Assembly: GCA_024734555.1 (NCBI GenBank)
Contig: JANPWX010000080.1
Span: 1,887,939-1,951,938, forward strand
DNA length: 64,000 nt
Reading direction: 5' to 3'
From: Trochalopteron elliotii
Lineage: Eukaryota; Chordata; Aves; Passeriformes; Leiothrichidae
Numbering within the stretch: the stretch's first letter is position 1; each line of letters opens with the position of its first letter. Both the position numbers and the translations under genes were made by a program. Positions 47,896 to 58,060 of this stretch are shown here, piece by piece. The notes under the pieces were generated by a model. It ran no database searches. It saw only the letters and a list, made by a program, of their open reading frames with translations, and had not been told where the DNA came from.

Positions 47896-50800
47896 TACAG
47901 CTGCTTAAGGCTGCTCAGTAGTTGATGTTCTGTCCAGGTACAGGTTCTTCAAATGAAGATTTTCTGTTCATAGAAGATAAAAAGGCTACAGTAGGAAGTT
48001 TGAGAACAACTTACCTCAGACTTCAAGAGGCCAGGATGCTCAGCTGGAATGTGAGAGAATGCTATGGGAAGAACCAGAACATGCCTGTGTGCACTGTGTT
48101 TTTGTAGTGTTCATTGATTTACTCACATAGCAAACAGCAAAGCATCTGGAAGCTTTGAATTTTCATGAGATGGGGAAACTTTTCTTCACAGTTCTAGATC
48201 CAGGAAGTTTCTTGTGCATTAGCTATTCCTGTTTGATGCTGGAGGCAAAAAGGCAAAAACATCATCCAATATTTTGTAATTTTTCTGAAAGATTTTATTT
48301 TCTGCTTGCTTTTTTTAGGAAAATCCTTCCAAGCAGTAAGATTCCATGTTATCTCCCAGGGCAGAGTAGAGGTAAAAGGCAGCTATGTCAAACAGCAACT
48401 TCTATGCCAAGAAATGGGGAAGAGTTGCTTTAAGGCCAAAAGATAGTTATGCAGTCATCAGACTTCCATGTGGTTAGTGCTGTATTTTGCTGGATATTCT
48501 GAGATCATGAGCAAGAAGTAAGAGGAACTGAGTCTGTTATCCTTCTTTTGAAAGGAACTTAACTGTGGCATATATTGCAGAGTCCACAATTGAAATTGAG
48601 TGTAAAATTCTGAATTGCAGCAACTTGATCAGCTAAATGCTCTTACTGCTAGAAAATGGTTTGTGCTGTCTGAATACCATCACAATTGGAAACTGTATTA
48701 GGAGGAAACAGCTGAAGTTCATTATCACATGGATCACTTTTTGTTTTCTTACTCCTTAAAAAGACTTTTCATATTTAGCTGTCATGCTTTTTGAGGGTAA
48801 AATTGTAAAGAAAAAATTACTCTTTACAGGAATACTTTTTGATTTCAATGAAAGGAAGGTTGCTTTTTGGTTTTCACCATCATTTAATTCTCTCAAGTAA
48901 ATAGTTACAAAAGTAAAAATGAATAGTAAAAAAAAATATGAAGAGCCAGGTATGATTTATCCATTTAAATGATGGAAAAAATCCTTCTTTCTTTTAACAT
49001 ACAGAGTTGCTAACAGTTTACACATTTGACTGTAGGGGGAGTGAATATTCATAATAGGAGAAATTTCACAATATGAAATGGCAGTAGTTACTGACAATCT
49101 GTAGATATCAAAGAATGAGCACTGGCACATTAATAAGGAACTTAAAAGCAGATCCATGGTCTAACGTCTTAGGAGCTATAAAACTACAACTTCTACATGA
49201 GTCATATGTTTGAACTCCAAACTATCTTATAAAACTTAGCTGGAACACATTTTTCTTGACACAAATGAGTATATTAATTTCCATAAGATATTATCTCTTA
49301 CCATATATTTAATTCAGATTCTCTTTCTACTCCCACTAAAATAATTGCTTACAATATATTGACTTGATTTTATATGGCTAATTAGAGCAGTGCATGGAAA
49401 AAAATAGGTTTGCAGGTAATAGTGAAATTAAATATGTTAATCTGTAGCTCAGTGCACACATTTTGTATGAGCTTTAATTTGCTATATAAATTATAGTTCT
49501 GTGTTTATAAAATGCCCTTGAAAGAATGTCCTATTTTTTGAATACTAATACCATAGGGAAACAAATATACAAAGCTTTTAGCTATAGGCTATATTTGCAT
49601 AAATTAAGACAACTAGTCAGTCTGAATATCCAACTGCAGATACACTTTTAAAAGATATTCTACAAAGAATTGGCAGGACTCTGTGCATTTAAGATTTTCA
49701 TTCAGTTAGTGATGTAGCAGCCCTTCATAATAGGCAAATACATTTTGAACAATGAGGCACAAATAGTATAATAAATAAGCTGTGGTTTATCAGCTAGAGC
49801 ATAGAACAAGTATTTCAAAAGGCCCTGAACTCATTTCTCTATGAGCTGGTAGCAAATATCTCCTCTACTGGTCTGCTTTACAAGTTTATTCTAGAAAAAG
49901 CTGGTATAACTCCCAGTGTAGCTGCCCAGTGCAGTGTGTGTATTTTGTGACATGACTGTAGTGACACATGCTATTCTCCACATTGATTCTGCTAACCTCA
50001 GCTAAAAGAGGTTACGTAATTTCAGCCTTTTCAAAGAAATCCTCACTGTTTAGAAAACTCTCCATCCATGTGAATTCAGTTAAGATTCACTAATAATAGA
50101 CAGAAGGCAGTTACAAAATTTGGGATGCAGAGTATGTCCCAAATTCTGCTTACAGTGTTTTATTAAGAAGGACAAAGGCATATGCATGGCAATACACTTT
50201 ATGCTTTTTTCATAGTCAGGGTGGTCAAAATATTCTCTCTTGTTTAGGCAATGGCAGTAAATTGGGATCAAATCCTTAAATTTGTACAAACACCTAATCT
50301 TTTCTGTATCTGGCTCAGGAACAGTATTTTTACTGGAGTTACATAGACACATGTTGTGGAATGCATAGCATTCAAAATGCATCCCTGGGAATGTTTATTT
50401 TGAAGCAGCATCCTAATTCATTTTTATTTCCCATGGCTCTGTATCAGTAATCAAGACCTGGTATGCTCTAGACAGAACAAAACATCACTGGTCCAAAAGT
50501 TTTTGATGAGTCTATGACTTAGACATTTAATAGTGTTAAAGTATTAACATTTTGGCTACATTTTATTGCTTCCTTTATCATCTTAAGGAGGCAGCAGTAT
50601 GCTCTGAGTCTTCCCACTAGCTTCACAGTAGAACAGAAAACTCAGAGTTAATTTAACCTTCAGACTGTCAAAGTAAAATAAACATTTTTTAAAATGAAAA
50701 TAGCTAGCCGGGAATAGTTCACAGTGAAGAACTTCATTTTTTATTCATTCTCTTCATACAAGGTGAAGATCATACAAGTGAATGCCTAATATTGTTCCTC

Positions 50801-53375
50801 TGAGGGAGTGTCATTGAAAGTATCACCTAGAATTAATGGCTTGATGATGCTGAACAAGCCAGAGAAAATCATTCCAGAACTTTTTTTAACGACACTACTA
50901 TTTTTGGGAGAAGATTTCCCCCTTGGATTTTCTTTGTTCTATATAATGCTGTTTGTGCAAATAAATAGTGAATTTAACATTCTGGCAAAATAACCCTTCA
51001 ACATCAACTTTCTAATAAGGTTATTGTGATTGTCCATTGCTCCTTGCTGTTATATGGAAGTTAGTATAGTGCAACAATAAATCTCCTTTACTAAAAGAAA
51101 AAAGCAAGTTGCATAACCAAATGTCACCAATTATGACTAAAGATGTGACAGTATGAGCCCTAGTTATGAGAATTGGTAGAAGAAATACAGCCTCCAATGA
51201 TACTTTCATCAATCTTCAAGGCAGGTCAGAAGTTTATGTGATACCTTTATATCTGTCTTCTCCATTACTAATCTAGAACAGCTACAGACTAGCAAATAAA
51301 AAGGAATATTTGAAATATGAAAACTGCCACAAAACTCAACTTAGACAATGTGTAAGGTTTGAAGACAAATCTGCCATAGGAAGAAATCCAACCCAAAAGT
51401 ATGATAGAAGTCGTGTCAGCTGGCCAATTTTGAATTTTTCTTTTTTTTTCTGAAATACAACAGAACACTTAGCTGAAGTTTACAGTCTTTAGGGCCAATT
51501 AGCATGGAAGAACATCATACACAATTTCAAGATGCAATTAAAAAAAATCCAGCTGGAATGGTCACAGAAACCTTGTTTCATAGCAAGTACATTGATAGGT
51601 TAACTGTGACTATAGAGGGAAACATGGCAGCTGAATCATAAAGGCACTACAGAAAGTCTAACACAGCTTTCCAGGTTGACTGTGAAGACACTGGCCAGAT
51701 TTACTGAGAGGCTCTGCAGATAAAACCCACAGACTCCACTTAGGAACAGCAGAATTCAGGGGTGAAGGAAGAATAAGCCTTAATCCTTTCCTCCCATTGC
51801 AATGAGAGCTCATTCAATCTGTATAAGAACAGTGTAATTTTGCTTCTGCCTGAAAATGTCAGCTAAGACCAAGTGAAACTTAAAATGGAACAATTTCCTG
51901 CAAGAGTTGCTAAATTCTGTCAGTCTTTCTTTGAAATGCTGGGGGACAAAAACAGGGATATGCTGAAGATCTGTATTTTAGGATGCTGTCAGGGTAGAGT
52001 CTATTTAGATGCAATACTGGAATGTTTGGTGGAACAGAACATGGGATTCATAGGCATTCCTGAATGGGAAAGAATGGGAAAGCAGAAGAAAGGGATAAAG
52101 GAAGGAAAAAAACCCCACAAATCCTGTTAATAAAAACTGTTCCTGCTTTTTAAAATCGTAAGTTTATCCAGATACTGCACAGTCTCAGTATCTCTGAATT
52201 AGTGTTTCATTGAGGTGAGAATTAAAAACACTTTTAAACAATATTTTGGATGGAAAGGCAAAGAATTAACAAAACATTTATTCCTCTTCAAAGCTGGAAA
52301 ATACCTGAACCAAAACATGCAGAGAATAGCAAACTAGAATCTTTTTTCTGACCAAAAGTGCTGTAGGGCATCAAAAACAATCACAACACTTGCATCTGAT
52401 ACAGAATCCTTTTAATTAGTCAACAAAGGTCAGGTCTTAAGTCAATGCACCAGAGTCATTAGATGGGACTGGACTGGACTAAATCTAATTATTCCCAGTC
52501 CTACTGTCAGATAAAGATGTTTTGATAATGACTTCTAACAGAGTAACAATGATAGCGCTTAAAAAAAGGAGGAAATAAAAGATGATTCTTCAAAATAAAA
52601 TCAGGTTTATATCAACATATATTATTATATGAGAACTGCAAGTACTACTTAAATCAAACATCTGCTTTTTGGTTGTTAAAATCTGTGACTACTATCCTAC
52701 TGAACTTCTCTATTCCTTCTTATTGAAAGGGATATTGTCAAAGACTGTGTTGACACAGTTTCCAAACTTTCCACATTACAAGGCACATCACTGCATTTAG
52801 CCTCTGCTGCACTCCTTTTTCATGCACTTTGACACTCACTTGTACTATTGAACACATTTTACACAAAATAATGAATCATGATACTGAGGCTACAGAAGTA
52901 ATTGTGAATCTGTCACACATTGCATCCCACCTTTAGGCCTTGGCTGAAAGAGAGGTCTGTCTGGCAGTGGGGAAAGACAGAATGCAGAGAATCTTGCCTT
53001 TAATTCACTATTTCATTCAACCATTTTTTAAAATAGAAGTTGGAATGGCTATCTGCCTTTTTTTTGGAAGCTTCGACTTGTGCTCTTCCAGCTGTAAGGT
53101 TCACATGGAATCAAGTTTTTCTGGTTCCACTTGTTTTTGAAAAATACACTAAACCCCTAAGTTTTGGGGTTTTAAAAAATTTGGAAAATGTATTAGTTAA
53201 AAGAATTGGAAATATATTTTAAAAAACCCAACAAAACAAATCCTAGTAAGTATGCTGTGTACTGTCGGTATGATGAGATACATGCAAATACTTAAACTCT
53301 GACCGTGCCACAGAAATTGTGGGGTACATGATATTTGAATCATCAACATCTAGTACTATAATTTAGTTGACAGGC

Positions 53376-53392
53376 AATATATATATATTAAA
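53376..53392. repeat. short (TA)n
   Basis: About six to seven alternating AT units in an AT-rich neighbourhood. Confidence 0.55.
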
Positions 53393-54480
53393 TATCAAAA
53401 TTTTGCCATATAAACATAAAAATTTTTTTAAGCGATCAAACAATTTTTATGACAATTGTTTAAGTTAAAAATTAACTAAACTTTACCTCAAAACTGTTCT
53501 AAGACCCCAAAAATTACATTTCACTTTGAGTCCTTACATGCCAAGTGATAGCCTGATATCCAAGTCTAAATGTTTAGCTGTTAAGAATTACATTACATCC
53601 TCATTATGATTGTTGAATCAAACCATGAAACTTCCCTTTGGATTTTGGTTCTCCATCTTCCTGTGATTAAGACAAGTGGTATACCTAAATGTCTAGATTC
53701 TGTGCAAAGCAGAATTGTTCAGTGGAATTACTATTTTTGCCTAGATATTTTATTCTGAAAATGCAATTAATTTCCATTTAATTACACATTGCAACCTAAC
53801 TGTATAGTAGAGCTATTTGAGACTATATTTTATCAGAAAACATTGATCATTGATGAGAAAGTATTGAATATGCTAGTTTTGAATATTTTTTTGACTAATT
53901 TCTAGACTGGACTGTGGTGGAAAGAATGGAGATGTGCCAGCCACACAGAAATGCAGATTCAAGTATCAACTCTTATGACTGTGTAAAAGATTCTCAACAA
54001 TTCCCTTTCAGAATCACTTCTGATCTTTGGGATATGATTTTAGCCCAAGAATGACTGATGATCTTAAAAGCAAACCTTTTTTGTTTTTCACTAGATTGAT
54101 GCAAAAAACTTCTCCCTGGAGTGTCTATTATTGAAGTTTCTATTCTGTAATGAAATACATGCCCCTTACTTCAAACAAATTCTAGTTGTTAATGTGGATT
54201 GACCCATAATTTTAGTAAAAGAATTTGTGCAATTAAAATAGAGAGTATCTTGGACTTAGGCTATAAAGCACTTAAATATTACATACAGTGAAAAGTTCTT
54301 ATTCGATGAAATTGTTTAGTGGTCTGACAGATCACTTGTTTCAGGCAACTGAATAGTAAACTGCATCTACAGGTTATCTACAGCTTGAGGCTTGATCCTA
54401 TAAACAATCCTGTGTGTAATCCCAATGAAGTAATGACTTCCTAAATTATTATTTCTAAATGCTTTAAAAGAGTAGAGTGG

Positions 54481-54514
54481 CTGTATTCTAAAAGATACTG
54501 TATTCTAAAAGATA
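54481..54514. repeat. 17-bp tandem duplication
   Basis: CTGTATTCTAAAAGATA is present twice head to tail with no mismatch, and a third copy begins (CTG). It sits at the left edge of the CpG-rich region described below. Confidence 0.85.
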
Positions 54515-54539
54515 CTGCTTTTTGGAATACTTTCCTGTT

Positions 54540-55058
54540 TCCAGTGCGAAGTCTCCGCTGCCAGCCTACGCATCAGCTTCATGAAGCAGTAGAACTGTTT
54601 TCTCGAATATTTTTTTCCCTGCAATCTGTGAAAAATTCCTGTCTTGTGAAAAGCAATAATTAATGCCAGCGAAATCTGTGGAGTTGCACCATCGTGGGAG
54701 TAGCTAGATCAGGGTAAACTGAATAGTATGTTTGAAAGTAGTATTTTATGGCTACCAACACTTGAGCCAGATGGCAACCTGGCCAACAGTTCATACTTGT
54801 GACAATTATGACTCTTCATCTGGGTAGGGCAGAGACTGATGTGTGAAGTGTTGGGTGATGCGTTGTGTCATGGGGCGCTCCATCAGTGTCAGGGCTGGAT
54901 GGTCACATACACGGCAAGGCTTATTCTCGTGAATCAAGGAGTGTTGGTAGGACTGAAAGGTGCGCTGAAACTGCGGGCGCTCAGTAGCCCGAGCTAGACC
55001 TTGTCCAGTCTTGAAGGGCCCTACCGGGCAGTGACACATCGGAGCCTTGTCCCGTCAC
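54540..55058. promoter_or_regulatory. CpG-enriched sequence left of the assembly gap
   Basis: CpG, rare across the window, becomes frequent here (about 10-12 in the last 250 bases, for example GGGCGCTC, TGCGGGCGC, ACCGGGC, ATCGG). AATAATTAATGCCAGCGAAATC near 54,655 resembles constrained regulatory sequence. The island appears to continue across the unsequenced bases. A regulatory role is inferred from composition only. Confidence 0.4.
54806..55039 (-). pseudogene. possible decayed C2H2 zinc-finger fragment (77-codon ORF)
   Basis: On the minus strand an ORF of 77 codons (ATG at 55039-55037, TAA at 54808-54806) contains words typical of C2H2 zinc-finger arrays: FKTGQGLARA near residues 9-18, then ERPQFQRTFQSYQHSLIHEN, KPCRVCD and a final HFTH. 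They follow the order of finger and linker elements (F-x5-L-x2-H, ERP/KP linkers, CxxC), but most zinc ligands are missing or misplaced and the spacings are short by a residue or more. A stop lies seven codons upstream at the edge of the gap. I read it as a relic of a zinc-finger gene or a retrocopy. It could instead be a chance resemblance or a diverged short exon. Confidence 0.35.
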
Positions 55059-55458
55059 NNNNNNNNNNNNNNNNNNNNNNNNNNNNNNNNNNNNNNNNNN
55101 NNNNNNNNNNNNNNNNNNNNNNNNNNNNNNNNNNNNNNNNNNNNNNNNNNNNNNNNNNNNNNNNNNNNNNNNNNNNNNNNNNNNNNNNNNNNNNNNNNNN
55201 NNNNNNNNNNNNNNNNNNNNNNNNNNNNNNNNNNNNNNNNNNNNNNNNNNNNNNNNNNNNNNNNNNNNNNNNNNNNNNNNNNNNNNNNNNNNNNNNNNNN
55301 NNNNNNNNNNNNNNNNNNNNNNNNNNNNNNNNNNNNNNNNNNNNNNNNNNNNNNNNNNNNNNNNNNNNNNNNNNNNNNNNNNNNNNNNNNNNNNNNNNNN
55401 NNNNNNNNNNNNNNNNNNNNNNNNNNNNNNNNNNNNNNNNNNNNNNNNNNNNNNNNNN
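55059..55458. other. assembly gap (400 N)
   Basis: Exactly 400 undetermined bases. Both sides are CpG-rich, so the missing sequence is probably GC-rich, which is a common cause of sequencing drop-out in bird genomes. The real length may differ. Long ORFs that appear to cross this interval are artefacts of the N run. Confidence 0.99.
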
Positions 55459-55570
55459 TGCAGGGCCGGGGCCAGGCTGCCGCCTGCTGCCCGCCGCCGC
55501 GCGGGTAATCACGCGTCCCCCCTCGCTGCTGATTTGCAAGAGCAGATTAATCAGAGCGCGCGGCTTGATG
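55459..55570. promoter_or_regulatory. very CpG-rich sequence right of the gap, likely CpG-island edge
   Basis: About 13 CpGs fall in roughly 110 bases, including CCCGCCGCCGCGCGGG, CACGCGTCC and GAGCGCGCGGC. The density drops at once at about 55,570, where homeodomain-like AT-rich sequence starts. With the left flank this suggests a CpG island partly hidden in the gap. No transcription start can be assigned. Confidence 0.55.
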
Positions 55571-56350
55571 AAATTTGCTGTTATTGTGCCCATTTTTAGA
55601 AACATCTTTTATTATCTTCATTATTCATTTACAGGGGACCGGCATCAATTATGCAAATGAGTTCACAGACTTTGCAGATTACTTCATTTGCCGCTATTGT
55701 TTGTGGAAATTTAATTATTAAATATTATTAAGCTTGCGTTTTCTTCAATTTTCCGAGGCTTAGTTTCATTTGATTTTTCCTCCAGCTGCTCTCGTTTCCT
55801 TTCAGTGCCAAAACAGCTCCTCATCAAAGCAGCTCTGGCATGTGAAGACCAAATAAAATCTCCTCAATTTAATAATTTTGATGTTAGTCCCTTGTTCTCA
55901 GCTGCTTGCTCAAAGCAATGCAGAGAGAAACGCAGAGCACATTCAATTTAATGAGTAGAAATTGAATTCAAGTTTGTTCGGAATTGACTTCAATTAAGCA
56001 GAGTCTTAATGATAAATTAATCTCTTTTCTTTATTCCCTAGAATTTGTTTTTCAAAGTAGGAAATTGGACTACATTGAAAGACCAAATAAAGAATACCAA
56101 TTTTAACTAGATTATGGAACCGATAGCGAAATTTAATTCTTTATAGTAACGTACTTGGACAAATAGCATTCACTCTATGGCATGTATTATAATTTATATT
56201 CATTGTTACCACTCACACTTTCATGGCATGGATAAAATGGCAGTTGAATTAAATATGGGCCTGTAATAGACTTCAGAGTTTTAATCTTTATTAAGAAACT
56301 CTAATTGAATGCATAATTAGCTTTTCAGGGTCTAGGAAACTGGGTTTAAT
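55525..56350. promoter_or_regulatory. candidate conserved non-coding enhancer block
   Basis: The sequence is dense in developmental transcription-factor-like words: AGATTAATC near 55,543 (bicoid/homeodomain-like), ATGCAAAT at 55651-55658 (POU octamer), TTAATTATTAAAT near 55,711, repeated CAATTTAAT, and a 13-base word AAGACCAAATAAA repeated exactly at 55845-55857 and 56079-56091. It lacks simple repeats and recognisable transposons and directly abuts CpG-rich sequence. These traits are known from vertebrate conserved non-coding elements near developmental regulators. Actual conservation and the target gene are not shown. Confidence 0.45.
55635..55721 (+). other. possible short cassette exon inside the candidate enhancer
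   Basis: A pyrimidine-biased stretch ending CATTTACAG (AG at 55633-55634) looks like a splice acceptor. From 55635 one frame is open for 28 codons (beginning GTGINYANEF, then TDFADYFICRYCLWKFNY) before TAA. No good donor is visible and the peptide is not recognised. If real it would be a stop-containing or terminal exon. Chance is the more likely explanation. Confidence 0.12.
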
Positions 56351-57685
56351 ATCTATGTGGGCTGAAAACATAGATCAGGCATTTTTTAAAGAGCATTTTT
56401 CATGAATTTATTCTTTAGGAGAAATTATCTTGTAACATGGCTTGTACAAAAAGCCACATTTTAACTTCATTGCAAGAAGCTACGTCTAGAGGAGTGGTAA
56501 CAAGTTTTTTTGTGCTCTGAATGCCCAAAGACAGCTCTTGCACTCTGGGTCGATGGTGGCTAGTGCAACCTTCTTTCATTGGAATGAATCGAGATAGCTT
56601 GTGCCTGTCCCTGTTGAAACACATAGGCCAAACAAGTCAATGCTTTTGAATAGCAGTGTGCCCTTTTCCTTCTGTGCTACAGTTCTACCATTCTTAGATA
56701 CCTTAGTATCTTTATTATTTTCCTCTGTGTTATTCTTGTGGTATGGCCACCATATGCCCTATATTTTTGCTATTTCAGGGAGCAAGCCATTTTTTCAAGA
56801 GTGGAGTGTAATTTGGATGCCTGCTGTAGGTTTTCAAAGGTGATCAAAAATCTTTATGTTTACTTAAGGTGGGCATCCCATCCCATTGGTAGTTTATGAA
56901 ACTTTGATTCTTTCACCTCTCTCCTCTGTGAAAAAACCCACTATTTTACTGTGTATGATTAAACTTATAAAAATATCATTAGGTAGGGGATCTTTGAACC
57001 AAGCTCTGTCTCATATATGCTCGTATTGATGTTTAAATGGATAGAATATCCACCCATAGTACTAGCATTTTAGAACTATTACACAAACATTCTATCCAGT
57101 GATGTCTCAAGTATGGAAGGATTTTTTACTAAGATTAATTACAAATTCAGGGGGAGTCAAATTCCATGCTTTTCTCTCAGTAAAGAGAGTGGGTAAGTTT
57201 GGTCAGCTGAGGAACATTCAGTCTTCTCCTTTATCTGCATGTAAATTCTGTGGTTCCCAGGCACTGGGAAATGTATATAGCAAAGGTATATATTTCTTTT
57301 TGAATAAGAAGTAATAAACTGAACAATTTCTGTTAGACACCTTTTACAATCTGCACTGGACTTGTGAGCACCTCCCACTTGTCTGTCCAGCACTGGTATG
57401 TTTCTGTTTTCCTAGAGTTTCCTGTTGTATTTTCTTGGTGTCAAGAGTCAAGGGCCTGCTAACAGACTCTCTGCATGGCACACAATTGAAAATGTTTATT
57501 AAAGTAACACGTTTATTTTTACAGATCTGGGAGATTAAGTTTTACTGCTTTAAGGATACCCATGTTCCAAAGGTTTGCTTCAGTTTTCTGAATGTGTTTT
57601 TCAGTAAATAGCCATTTGAAAATGGGAACCAACTTTCTCTGGAAATGACAAAGAAAGGTTTGTTAGTCTTAACTTCCCATATGTT
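56351..57685. other. non-coding stretch, nothing recognised
   Basis: AT-rich unique-looking sequence with overlapping short ORFs on both strands and no motifs. It lies between the candidate enhancer and the CR1 fragments. Confidence 0.6.
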
Positions 57686-57790
57686 TTGGGGATATGGTTT
57701 AGTGGTCAATATGGTGGTTCTGATTTAACAGTAGGACACAATGATCTTAGAGGTCTTTTCCAACCTTAATGATTCTATGATTCCATGCTT
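57686..57790 (+). mobile_element. CR1 LINE 3' end (truncated)
   Basis: GGATATGGTTTAGTGGTCA, then TGATCTTAGAGGTCTTTTCC, then AACCTTAATGATTCTATGATTCC is the characteristic 3' terminus of bird CR1 retrotransposons, ending in the short ATTCTATG-type repeat rather than poly-A. Only about 100 bases remain, which fits the usual severe 5' truncation. The orientation is plus. No reverse transcriptase coding is present. This is the clearest single sign that the DNA is avian or at least sauropsid. Confidence 0.93.
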
Positions 57791-57937
57791 CAGAACTGCA
57801 ATTATTTAGAAGGAGATGAAATAAATGTTTTTACAAGAAATTGCAGTTGCAGTTCGTACATAGCTGTGTTGTTCCATGTAGAAATCTGTCCCTCTGTTCC
57901 AGTAGGCATAGACCAGATTTATAAAACATTAAGGTGC

Positions 57938-57998
57938 TCAGAGTCACAGAAGGCCTTGTAGAGGTGAGAGATGTCAAAGCTCCATCAGTCTTTGCAGC
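57938..57998 (-). mobile_element. probable degraded CR1 3' fragment, opposite orientation
   Basis: CAGAGTCACAGAAGGCCTTG, then GAGAGATGTCAAAGCTCCATC, resembles the reverse strand of the CR1 3' end (AGAATCACAGAATGG, a GGAAG-like stretch, then a CTCAAAGCTCATCCAGT-like segment), with substitutions and a small deletion. It lies about 150 bases from the plus-strand CR1 end and points the other way, so it is a separate insertion. Confidence 0.5.
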
Positions 57999-58044
57999 CT
58001 ACGTGTCTGACTGAACCTGGGTTTAGGGATGACACTGCAGGCAT

Positions 58045-58060
58045 CACACACACACACGAG
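58045..58060. repeat. short (CA)n
   Basis: Six to seven CA units. Confidence 0.7.

Larger units (their letters stand above)
30660..54480. other. non-coding AT-rich stretch, no gene seen
   Basis: Long AT-rich sequence with short ORFs only, none with a recognisable domain. Simple repeats, hairpins and small duplications are listed separately. I recognised no transposon relic here, although old unrecognisable ones are likely. Confidence 0.65.

Noticed and set aside
51873..52130. 85-codon ORF with a protein-like look
   Set aside because: No recognised motif or splice context, and a purine-rich low-complexity 3' end; chance is sufficient.
55001..55660. 219-, 194- and 153-codon ORFs across the gap
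   Set aside because: Most of each is the run of undetermined bases, so the open frame is an artefact.
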